A stretch of 64,000 bases of DNA from Planctomycetota bacterium. GTDB lineage: Bacteria > Planctomycetota > Phycisphaerae > UBA1845 > PWPN01. The notes below the pieces were generated by a model that searched no databases, was not told where the DNA came from, and was given only the letters and a program-made list of their open reading frames with translations. The stretch spans positions 62,001 through 126,000 of the forward strand of contig JAKLEZ010000014.1 of the NCBI GenBank assembly GCA_022711465.1, read 5' to 3'. Shown here piece by piece: positions 25,502-33,383 of this stretch (positions are counted from its first letter, which is position 1; every line of letters begins with the position of its first letter). The position numbers were made by a program, and so were the translations under genes.

Positions 25502-25852
25502 ATGGTCACTCACTATCCAAACGGAGACGTCGAGTTCCGCTTCTTCCGGCCCAACGCCCAGCGGGTCTGCCTCGTCGGCGACTTCAACGGCTGGCGCCGA
25601 TCGGAAGCGGCCATGCGCAAGAGAGGCGATGGATGGTGGAGCCGCCGGTTGCGCCTCGGGCCGGGAGCGTATCAGTTTCAGTACCTGGCCGATGGCGAGC
25701 GATACCTCGACTTTGCGGCCTTCGGCGTGGAACGGGGACCGCTGGGCGGGTGGAACTCGGTGGTGGTCGTTGGCCAGCCAACCGGAGCGAAAACGCCCGG
25801 GCGGCGGGAGTTGTCGCGACCGGCCACCGCCGCGGCGGGACGTGAGGCGTGA
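25502..25852 (+). CDS. Stand-alone CBM48 / glycogen-binding domain protein
   Basis: A 116-residue protein that is essentially one carbohydrate-binding module of the AMPK-beta/isoamylase N-terminal type: VEFRFFRPNAQRVCLVGDFNGW, LGPGAYQFQYLADGERYLDF and GGWNSVVVV are the diagnostic segments with the conserved Trp and Tyr residues. No catalytic domain follows, only a Pro/Arg/Ala-rich tail. In bacteria such lone modules are thought to sense or tether to glycogen; here it sits beside stress and nitrogen-type regulators. ATG 25502 is preferred to an upstream TTG. Confidence 0.8.
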   Translation: MVTHYPNGDVEFRFFRPNAQRVCLVGDFNGWRRSEAAMRKRGDGWWSRRLRLGPGAYQFQYLADGERYLDFAAFGVERGPLGGWNSVVVVGQPTGAKTPGRRELSRPATAAAGREA

Positions 25853-25888
25853 AATGTGCCGCCGGAAGCGATCAAGGAGGCTGATGTC

Positions 25889-26317
25889 ATGAAAGCCAGA
25901 AGCATCTACATTACCGTGGAGGACATGGCCCGCCTGTCGGAGTACGTGCGCGTCGCCCGGGCCCGGTACCAGGAAGACATCACTTATTTGAATGCCCTGC
26001 GCGAAGAACTCGATCGGGCGGTCGTCGTCCTGCCGGAGCGGATGCCTGCCGACATCGTCACCATGCACTCGCAGGTGCTGCTCCGCGACCTGGCTTCGGG
26101 CGAGGAAACACAGTATGTGATGGTCTTCCCCGAGAACGCGGACATCCTCGAGGGCAGAATCTCCGTCGTATCGCCAATCGGGGCCGCGATGCTCGGACGC
26201 AAGGTCGGCGATACGATTCGGGTGCACGCGCCGGCCGGGACGAGACGAATGCGGATCGAGCGACTCCTGTTCCAGCCCGAAGCCGCGGCGATGTTGTCGA
26301 GAGAGGCCTGTGCCTGA
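25889..26317 (+). CDS. rnk: Rnk-like regulator of nucleoside diphosphate kinase (GreA/B C-terminal fold)
   Basis: A 142-residue protein with an N-terminal helical hairpin and the GreA/GreB-type FKBP-like C-domain. Typical Rnk segments are YLNALREELDRAVVV, MPADIVTMHSQV, VVSPIGAAMLGRKVGDTI and LLFQPEAAA. Rnk binds RNA polymerase but does not act as a cleavage factor. AAGGAGG at 25874-25880 marks ATG 25889. Together with hpf and the EIIA domain this suggests a growth-state or nitrogen-stress regulatory set. Sure of the family, not of the physiological role. Confidence 0.85.
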   Translation: MKARSIYITVEDMARLSEYVRVARARYQEDITYLNALREELDRAVVVLPERMPADIVTMHSQVLLRDLASGEETQYVMVFPENADILEGRISVVSPIGAAMLGRKVGDTIRVHAPAGTRRMRIERLLFQPEAAAMLSREACA

Positions 26318-26393
26318 TCGGGCTGAGCCCGGGAAGGGATGCTGATGTGGTCCTTCACGGGCCAACCCGCCGGACGGCCGCCTGCAGAATACC

Positions 26394-26736
26394 ATGCAGG
26401 ATATCGCCGCCCTTCTGAAGCCCCTGGGGGAAACCAAAGCACTCTCCCTGTTCAGCGCCGGCCTGACCTCCGGCCCGCATCCGACGGACGCGTAACTGCT
26501 CGGATGGCTCGGGCATACGATCGGGCCGCAAGCGACGCTGCGAGTCATCGCTTCGTACGCTCGCCAGCCGTGCATCCGCTGTCGCAACGGCCTGGAGCCC
26601 TGCGACTCGTGCGACGGCCGGGGGCATTCGAGTCAGGGCGAGGTTCTGCGAGTCCTGCCTGGGGCGCTCGGACCCCTTCGCGGGTAAAGGTCTCGAACAC
26701 CCCTACCTCGACAAGGCCGCGGCCGCGCCGGCGTAG
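26394..26736 (+). pseudogene. Broken small zinc-ribbon gene (in-frame stop plus frameshift)
   Basis: From ATG 26394 the frame reads MQDIAALLKPLGETKALSLF.. and hits TAA at 26493-26495. The same frame then resumes with a sensible sequence (LLGWLGHTIGPQATLRVIAS) and a cysteine cluster, CIRCRNGLEPCDSCDGRGH. After about 26640 a +1 shift restores FCESCLGRSDPFAGKG before TAG at 26734-26736. Three CxxC pairs with CxGxG spacing resemble DnaJ-type zinc fingers. Two independent lesions argue for a decayed gene of about 113 codons, unless either is a sequencing error. Function unknown. Confidence 0.5.
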
Positions 26737-26786
26737 CCATCGCCGCGAACCGGTGACCGGCGAATCCGCGAAACAAGGAGAAGCAC

Positions 26787-28478
26787 ATGCGTATCTCCCA
26801 ACTCCTGGACTCTCGTTGCGTCCTCACGGGCATCTCCGTGACGGGCAAGGAAGCCGCCCTCAATCGGCTTGTCTCCGCCCTTGGTGAGGCCCGCGGGGTC
26901 GATGTCGAACTGGCCCTCCGCGACATCCGCGCGAGGGATCGGGCCGGGGCCGTCCTTCTGCCGCTGGGCCCCTATCGTGTGGCCGTGCCTCACGCGACCA
27001 CGAGCGCCTGCAAACAGCTCCTCTTCGCCATGGCTACCTGCCGTGAGGGCGTACAATGGGACGACGACCCGGAAAACCGAGCCCATCTGGTTGTCGTCCT
27101 GCTCGGTCCGCCCCAAACCCGCGGGCTGTATCTTCGCGTCCTCAGTCGCATCGCCCGACTCTGCTCCGACCAGAAGGCGGTCGAGTCGCTGCTCAACGCC
27201 GAGTCGCCGGAGCAACTAATTGAACGCCTGGCGGAGGAGGAAGACCCGCTGGGTGAGATCGTCGCCGCAGACGGCATGCCGGCCTTCTGCGTTATTGGGG
27301 CGGGGCCCGGCGGACTGGCCATGGCCGGGCACCTGGCCCTGACGGGCTGCAAGGTCAACCTCTTCACCCGCAGCGAAGAACGGCTTGCTCCCATCCGCGC
27401 GGCCGGCGGCATCCGTGTCACCGGCGAGGTCCACGGCTTTGCCACCCTCAATCTCGTCACGACGAGTGTCGGCGATGCCATACGAGATGCGGATGTGCTC
27501 ATGGTGGTCGTGCCGGCCACCGCCCACCGCAATATCGCCAATCTCGTGGCCCCGCACGTCAAGGATGGGCAGATTCTGGTGCTCAATCCGGGTCGGACGG
27601 GCGGAGCGCTGGAAGTGGCCCAAGTGCTGCGAGCCAGGAATCCACAGGCCCGCCCCTACGTGGCCGAGGCCCAGACGTTGCTGTACGCGTCGAGACTCAC
27701 CAATCCCGGCCAGGTGCACGTGTTCGGTATCAAGAGCTCAGTTCCCGTCGCCGCTCTGCCGGCTTATCAGATCGCCGATATCCTGCCGGTCATCCGGAGC
27801 GCTTTGCCTCAGTTCATCCCCGGCGACAATATCCTGAAAACCAGCCTCGACAACATCGGGGCGGTGTTCCATCCGGCCATCACCGTCTTGAACGCGGGCC
27901 GAATCGAGGATACCCACGGTGACTTCGAGTACTACGTTCGAGGCGTGACACCGGCCGTCGCTTCCGTTCTGGAGGCCGTTGACCGGGAACGGATCGCCGT
28001 CACCAGCGCCCTGGGCATCCGGGCCCACACCGCCCGCGAGTGGCTCTACCTGGCGTACAACGCGGCCGGCAAGACACTGCTCGATGCGATCCAGGCAAAT
28101 CCCGGATACCGCGGCATCCGGTCGGTCGCCACCGTGCAGCACCGCTACATCTCGGAAGATGTACCCATGAGCCTCGTACCCATCGCCTCCATCGGCCAGA
28201 TGCTCGGCGTACCCACCCCAACCATACGCACTGTCATTCACCTGGCTTGCGTCATGCACAATGTGGACTACTGGGCAGAGGGACGAACCGTACAACGACT
28301 GGGAATCGCCGGAATGTCGGTCAAGGACATCCGTCTCCTGGTCGTGGGAGCGGAACCGGCAACCCCGGTGCCCGACGCACCCCACAGCCAGCACCCGTTG
28401 GATGGCGATTCGCTCGAAGGAGAACTGTGGAAAACGGATACCAGACCGCATGAAGACGCATTCACCTACAACGACTGA
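26787..28478 (+). CDS. PTS EIIA domain fused to NAD(P)-dependent opine dehydrogenase
   Basis: A 563-residue two-domain protein. Residues 1-150 resemble a fructose/nitrogen-type PTS EIIA domain: RVAVPHATTS contains the histidine (His69) that would be phosphorylated, with LVVVLLGPP and HLVVV strands around it. Residues 165-530 form an octopine/nopaline dehydrogenase: nucleotide-binding CVIGAGPGGLAMAGHLA at about 168, then NIGAVFHPAITVLNAG with the conserved His/Asn of the catalytic domain. The reaction would be reductive condensation of an amino acid with a 2-oxo acid, or its reversal. AAGGAG precedes ATG 26787. Substrate unknown. The EIIA fusion is the odd feature. Confidence 0.85.
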   Translation: MRISQLLDSRCVLTGISVTGKEAALNRLVSALGEARGVDVELALRDIRARDRAGAVLLPLGPYRVAVPHATTSACKQLLFAMATCREGVQWDDDPENRAHLVVVLLGPPQTRGLYLRVLSRIARLCSDQKAVESLLNAESPEQLIERLAEEEDPLGEIVAADGMPAFCVIGAGPGGLAMAGHLALTGCKVNLFTRSEERLAPIRAAGGIRVTGEVHGFATLNLVTTSVGDAIRDADVLMVVVPATAHRNIANLVAPHVKDGQILVLNPGRTGGALEVAQVLRARNPQARPYVAEAQTLLYASRLTNPGQVHVFGIKSSVPVAALPAYQIADILPVIRSALPQFIPGDNILKTSLDNIGAVFHPAITVLNAGRIEDTHGDFEYYVRGVTPAVASVLEAVDRERIAVTSALGIRAHTAREWLYLAYNAAGKTLLDAIQANPGYRGIRSVATVQHRYISEDVPMSLVPIASIGQMLGVPTPTIRTVIHLACVMHNVDYWAEGRTVQRLGIAGMSVKDIRLLVVGAEPATPVPDAPHSQHPLDGDSLEGELWKTDTRPHEDAFTYND

Positions 28479-30336
28479 TCGATTCGGTCTGGTCCGACCG
28501 GCCATCGAAGCCCACACCCTGGGCATCACCTCGGTGGAACAGATCCTCCGAGATTGTGGCTACACCGTCGTCGTGGGCGACGCCCCGACCTGTGAGGCGT
28601 TCAACCGGCCCGAAGATCCCCGCCATCTCGCGGCCATCGAGCGATGGCTGCGCGATAACCGGATCACTATCCTGGGTTTCAGCTACCGCCTGGATCCACG
28701 CCAGGGAGCCACCCTCTTCGAGAGACTGATCCACCAGCTCAAGGCCCGAAGGCTGCTCGCTGAACAGGGCGGCTTTCTCAAGGCGGTCTACTTCGCCGGC
28801 CTGCCCAAAGCGTGCGCGCTGGTGCAACAGCGCGTTCCCGAGGTCGCCGGCGTCTTCCGCGGCGACGAGACCCCCATGGAGACCCTGGCAATGCTCGCCA
28901 TCAGGCCGGACACCATGCCGAGGAACCTCGCCGAAGGCGCCAGCTATGACCAAGCGAGACTGTCGTTCGGGAGAGACCTGATCCAGAAGGGCGACTACCT
29001 GCAGGTCCAACCCGTCGACCGGAGCAGCTGTGGAGAATTCGGCACCCGGCGGGATACCCTGGTCCGACGCGTGGAACATGCCACGACCCGCCAACTGCCT
29101 CCCCTGATGCGAGCCCATGTCGGACCCTATCTGGCCGACCGGGCCCAGGCCGTCTCTCTGTTCCTTGAGTGGACCGGCCAGCTGGCGAGATCCGGCTTGC
29201 TCGACATCCTGTCGATCGGAACCTCCCAGTTGACTCAGTCCGCATTCGGGGAAGACTGGAATGGCAAACCCAATGGGGGCGGAGTACCCATCAACTCCCC
29301 GACCGAGTTCGCGGCGGTATGGCAGGCCGCCCGGCCGATGCTCGTCCGCACCTATGCCGGCACAACCCACATTCCCAAGCTGGCCAGGATGTACGAAGAA
29401 ACACTGCACATGGCCTGGCATGCACTCTCGTTGTGGTGGTTCTGCCGCATGGACGGCCGAGGCCCCTACTCGGTGCAGGAGAATCTGGAACACCATCTCG
29501 AGACCATCAGGTACGTGGCGTCCGTCGGCAAGCCCTTTGAGCCAAATGTACCCCACCACTTCGCCTTTCGCGGCGCAGACGATGTCACCGCTGTCGTCTC
29601 GGTGGTGCTTGCCGCCAGAGCAGCCAAGCACCACGGTATTCGCCACCTCGTACTGCAGAACATGCTGAACACCCCCAGGTCCACTTGGGGCGTTCAGGAT
29701 CTCGCCAAGTCGCGTGCTATGCTGCAGCTGGTTCGCGAACTGGAGGACGATTCTTTCCACCTCATCCTGCAGCCCCGCGCGGGCTTGGATTACTTCTCCC
29801 CCGACCTGGCCAAGGCGAAGGCTCAACTGGCGGCCGTCACCGCCCTCATGGATGACATCGAGCCTCAGAATCCGGACAGCCCCCCAGTCATCCATGTGGT
29901 GAGCTACTCCGAAGCCTCACACCTGGCCGATCCCCCTGTGGTCGACCAGAGCATCCAGATCACTCGCCATGCCCTGGCCGAGTACCGGCGATTGCGAGCC
30001 AAGGGCGATGTGGACGACATGACCGGGCATCCGGAAGTCGCCCAGCGAACCCACGAGCTGCTGCAGGATGCCCGAGCCGTCCTCGCGGCTATCGAGACCT
30101 GTGTACCGTCACCGTGCTCTCCAGAGGGGCTGTATCGCATCCTCGCAGGCGGCTTCCTCGCCGTTCCCTACCTGTGGGAATGCCGGGAAGAGTTCCAACG
30201 CGCCATCCGCTGGCCAACCCGGCTGATACGCGGGTCCGTCAAGGTCGTCGATCCACAGGGCAACCCCCTCCCTGCCGCCACCCGGATGGAGATGGTTCTC
30301 GATGATCTGAGACTGCCGGCTCAACGCACCCCCTAG
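28450..30336 (+). CDS. Cobalamin-binding mutase-like protein (glutamate mutase epsilon type)
   Basis: A 628-residue protein. Residues 15-120 look like a cobalamin-binding Rossmann domain with an E20-x-H22-x-x-G25 signature (AIEAHTLGITSVEQIL), a variant of the DxHxxG motif that supplies the lower histidine ligand. From about 220 to 560 the sequence resembles the TIM-barrel of B12-dependent carbon-skeleton or amino-acid mutases (glutamate mutase E, ornithine aminomutase type), with GTSQLTQSAFGEDWNGKPNGGG and AHALSLWWFCRMDGRGPYS. Whether it is catalytic is uncertain. The ATG overlaps the upstream gene by 29 bases, so the two are co-translated. Confidence 0.66.
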   Translation: MKTHSPTTTDRFGLVRPAIEAHTLGITSVEQILRDCGYTVVVGDAPTCEAFNRPEDPRHLAAIERWLRDNRITILGFSYRLDPRQGATLFERLIHQLKARRLLAEQGGFLKAVYFAGLPKACALVQQRVPEVAGVFRGDETPMETLAMLAIRPDTMPRNLAEGASYDQARLSFGRDLIQKGDYLQVQPVDRSSCGEFGTRRDTLVRRVEHATTRQLPPLMRAHVGPYLADRAQAVSLFLEWTGQLARSGLLDILSIGTSQLTQSAFGEDWNGKPNGGGVPINSPTEFAAVWQAARPMLVRTYAGTTHIPKLARMYEETLHMAWHALSLWWFCRMDGRGPYSVQENLEHHLETIRYVASVGKPFEPNVPHHFAFRGADDVTAVVSVVLAARAAKHHGIRHLVLQNMLNTPRSTWGVQDLAKSRAMLQLVRELEDDSFHLILQPRAGLDYFSPDLAKAKAQLAAVTALMDDIEPQNPDSPPVIHVVSYSEASHLADPPVVDQSIQITRHALAEYRRLRAKGDVDDMTGHPEVAQRTHELLQDARAVLAAIETCVPSPCSPEGLYRILAGGFLAVPYLWECREEFQRAIRWPTRLIRGSVKVVDPQGNPLPAATRMEMVLDDLRLPAQRTP

Positions 30337-30348
30337 GAGACCGTATCT

Positions 30349-31698
30349 ATGGCTGGTATTGCGGGAATCGTAGGCTCCGGCAAGGGTGAATCCGTCAGGC
30401 GGATGCTGAACCGAATGGCCCATCGTGGCCGGGCCGGACATGAAGTGGTCGAAATGAAGGGCACAACGCTCGGCGCCGTGTGGCCGGTCGGCGCTCGCAG
30501 CCCGATCCTCCGGGAGCACCACGTCGCCTGCGATTCCGTCGGCAACGGGCAGTTCGCGCAAGCCCGCGCGAACGACGGCACCCTGACGCTCTCACGCGAC
30601 GCCATCGGAGCCGTCCCGCTCTACTATGGACACCACCCGGACGGCTCGCTGTGCTTCGCCTCGGAGATCAAGGGCCTGCTGGAGACCACCAGCGATGTGA
30701 ACGAGCTTCCGCCCGGTTGTCAGTATGACGGCCAGCACTTGACCCGAGGCGATGAGCTCCAGGTCAGGGAAACCATCACCGAACGGCCCGAAGATGTCGC
30801 CCGCACCTTGTGGGCCTGCCTGGACGGCGTGGTCAGAAGTCGCATTCATCAACACACCATGGGCGCGTGGCTGTCCGGCGGACTCGACTCCAGCGCCATC
30901 GCCGCCCTGGTCCGACCACACGTGCGCAGGCTGTACACCGTCGCCGGCGGCGTGGCAGGATCACCCGACCTGGATTTCGCCCGACAGGTCGCGGACTTCA
31001 TTCGGTCGGACCACAACGAGGTCGTGATCAGTCTTCCGGAAATGCTCCACGCCCTCCCAACCGTCATCTATCACCTGGAGTCGTTTGACGCCCTGCTCGT
31101 ACGCTCCAGCATCATCAACTACCTCGTTGCACAACGCATGGCCGAGCTCGCTCCCGATACTTTCTCAGGCGAAGGAGGCGATGAGCTGTTCGCTGGCTAC
31201 GACTATCTCAGAAGCCTGGAGAGCCGCCATCTCGCCCAAGAACTCGTGGATATCATCGGGCGGCTGCACAACACGGCCCTGCAGCGGGTCGATCGCTCGG
31301 CCGCCGCCCACGGGCTCGTGGTCCACGTTCCTTTCGTCAACCCGACCCTCGTCGATTACGCTATGCGCATCCCCGTCGAGTTCAAGATCCGCGACGGCGT
31401 CGAGAAGTGGATCCTGCGCCGGGCGATGACGGACCTGCTGCCCCCGGCCGTCCTCAATAGACCCAAGGCCAAGTTCTGGCAAGGCGCCGGCGTCGGCGAC
31501 CTCCTGTCAGACTACGCCGACCAGCACATCTCCAATCAGGAATTCAGACGCCAGCGGAACCTACACAACGGCTGGGTGCTCAACAGCAAGGAAGAGCTCA
31601 TGTACTACCGGATCTTCAGGGACGCCTTCGGCACGCTCGAGAATCTATCCTGGATGGGCCGCACCAAGGGTGCTCCGCGAATTCAGGAGCAGGGCTGA
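30349..31698 (+). CDS. Asparagine-synthetase-like protein lacking the glutaminase cysteine
   Basis: A 449-residue AsnB homologue. The N-terminal Ntn-type domain begins MAGIAGIVG where AsnB has MCGIAGI, so the nucleophile Cys2 is alanine; HRGRAGH keeps the second hallmark. The synthetase domain has the ATP pyrophosphatase loop SGGLDSSAI (176-184) and DTFSGEGGDELFAGY. It should still adenylate a carboxylate but cannot hydrolyse glutamine, so it would use ammonia or an amine, as beta-lactam and carbapenam synthetases do. TAGGAGA precedes the ATG 12 bases after the mutase-like stop. Third gene of the cluster. Confidence 0.85.
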   Translation: MAGIAGIVGSGKGESVRRMLNRMAHRGRAGHEVVEMKGTTLGAVWPVGARSPILREHHVACDSVGNGQFAQARANDGTLTLSRDAIGAVPLYYGHHPDGSLCFASEIKGLLETTSDVNELPPGCQYDGQHLTRGDELQVRETITERPEDVARTLWACLDGVVRSRIHQHTMGAWLSGGLDSSAIAALVRPHVRRLYTVAGGVAGSPDLDFARQVADFIRSDHNEVVISLPEMLHALPTVIYHLESFDALLVRSSIINYLVAQRMAELAPDTFSGEGGDELFAGYDYLRSLESRHLAQELVDIIGRLHNTALQRVDRSAAAHGLVVHVPFVNPTLVDYAMRIPVEFKIRDGVEKWILRRAMTDLLPPAVLNRPKAKFWQGAGVGDLLSDYADQHISNQEFRRQRNLHNGWVLNSKEELMYYRIFRDAFGTLENLSWMGRTKGAPRIQEQG

Positions 31699-31803
31699 AC
31701 CTGGCCGCTCGATGAACCCGCCCGGATGTGGCCCGCCCAGGTGTCGATCCGCGGACTGCCCCGCGCGGCTTGGGCGGTGCCGGGCCGGCCGATGAATGCC
31801 GCA

Positions 31804-32223
31804 TCACACCGTGCTGTAGGTCGCGGCCCTCGCTTCAAGAGCGTCCGCCAGGATATACTGCCGTTCAACCTGTGGGTCATAGAGGGCACACCCCAGCCGG
31901 CCGGCGATGGCAATGATCCGGTCCACGGCTCCACGGTCCCTGAGCAAGCCGTCGGCACAATTCACCGAAAAAGCAAAGGTCTCGGTCGACGTCGGGACGA
32001 AAGGCCAGGCCACTTCGAAGCCATCGTCGCCTTCCTCCCAGACCAGCTGGGGACCGTGATCCTGGATCCCCGGAAAGGCCTCGTTGAACAGGGTCTTGAG
32101 GCGCGATACGGAGAGGCGGGCCATGCCTTCCGGCTCCTCGTGCTCGCAGACCAGGTCACAGAGAACGCCCGGCTCCAGCCCGGATGGAAATACTTCTTTC
32201 CAGAAGTAAAGATGGTAGGACAT
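31804..32223 (-). CDS. Soluble protein of unknown function
   Basis: A 139-residue acidic protein beginning MSYHLYFWKEVFPSGLEPG, preceded by GTGAGGA with good spacing on the - strand. A longer in-frame version begins 42 codons upstream but lacks a ribosome site. Predicted alpha/beta; contains QLVWEEGDDGFEVAWPFVP and CALYDPQVERQYILAD. I do not recognise the family, though the pattern resembles immunity-type or DUF proteins of similar length. Convergent with the asparagine-synthetase-like gene. Confidence 0.55.
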   Translation of the reverse strand: MSYHLYFWKEVFPSGLEPGVLCDLVCEHEEPEGMARLSVSRLKTLFNEAFPGIQDHGPQLVWEEGDDGFEVAWPFVPTSTETFAFSVNCADGLLRDRGAVDRIIAIAGRLGCALYDPQVERQYILADALEARAATYSTV

Positions 32224-32394
32224 CGGATCCTCACTTTCTCGTACCGGCCGGAAGGCGAACACCACACGATCACCCCCGAACGGCGCGGGGCACCGCGTTC
32301 CGGCCACCCGTGACGCGGCGACCAGGAAGCAGCCGCCCGACCGCCCCACCGGGTCGCACGCGTTACCCCATGTTAGGTCGATAATCGTCTTCGA

Positions 32395-33360
32395 ATGTTA
32401 GCCGCGTGTGAGCCCCAGGTGTATTTGTCGAGAACGGTGGTTGGGCCTTGTCTCGGACACGCCACCCTCTTCACTGGCGGAATGCCCGCGGATCACGGAA
32501 CCGTCGGAAACGACTGGTACGACACCACCCTCGGCCGCAACACCGACTCCGTGCAGGACGACGAACACCCGTTGATCGGCCAGCAGGCCGCCCCAGGAAC
32601 AGGATTCTCGCCCCTCAGCCTGACCTCCAGCACCGTCGGGGACGAACTGATCCTGGCCTCCGGCGGCCGATCACGCGTGTTCAGCGCCTCAACCAAGGAC
32701 CGTGGCGCCATCCTGCTCGCCGCCGACCACGGCATGGACGACGTCCCCGAGTGCGCTCGGGCATCGGGCCTTCCTGCCGGTCGTCACAACCCTGCCGAAT
32801 TCATCAAGCAGCTCAACGACCACCTCAAGGCCGAGTACAAGATCAATCACGACCTGGTCACCTGGTTCTGGAATCCCAGCTTGTACCTCGACCTGAAGAC
32901 CATCGGCCAACTGAAGCGCAGCGTGCCCCAGGTGCAACGTACCGTGGCCGATCGGGTGATGCGAATCCCCGGCTTCGCCTCCGCGGCGACTCCAACCGAC
33001 CTGCTGGCCGGCGCTGTGCCCGACAACGAGCTCGGACGGAGACTCCTCAACTCCTCCCATCCCACTCGGACCGGAAACGTACTGATCGCCCCCGCCCCGT
33101 TCTGGTTCCTCTACCCAGGTCCCGAGTACGGTGCGGCCATGCACGGCGGCCCACATGCCTACGACACCTACGTGCCCATCATGGTCGCCGGCCCAGGCAT
33201 CCCCGCAAAACGAGTCAACCGGCGGGTCAGCCCCGCCGACCTGGCCCCCACCGTCTGCAACATCCTCCAAATCAAGCCGCCGTCAGGCTGCTGCGGGAAC
33301 ACACTCATGGAAGTGCTGGACGCCGAGAGCACGACCACCAGACGCAAAGACCCCGGCTGA
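32395..33360 (+). pseudogene. Relic of a PafA-type alkaline phosphatase
   Basis: The 321-codon frame matches the C-terminal half and the central part of PafA-type alkaline phosphatases, but three parts are lost. The N-terminus with the first metal site (normally VVVDQMR..) is missing. The nucleophile region reads TVVGPCLGHAT instead of T-x-TGPGHA, with valine in place of the nucleophilic threonine and two extra residues. The segment from KDRGAILLA jumps straight to ADHGMDD, deleting about 200 residues that contain another metal ligand. Remaining motifs are GNDWYD, ADHG and FWFLYPGPEYGAAMHGGPHAYD. It is probably inactive, although the frame stays open. Confidence 0.72.
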
Positions 33361-33383
33361 GCGGCCGGGCGAGATCGCAACCG

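Noticed and set aside
26339..26887. 182-codon open frame spanning the zinc-ribbon relic
   Set aside because: The protein is Arg/Pro/Ser-rich without domains and runs into the start of the next gene; the broken zinc-ribbon reading explains the sequence better.
28300..28500. Cobalamin riboswitch before the B12-binding gene
   Set aside because: The gene overlaps its upstream neighbour, leaving no leader, and no B12-box-like sequence was seen ahead of the cluster at 26737-26786.
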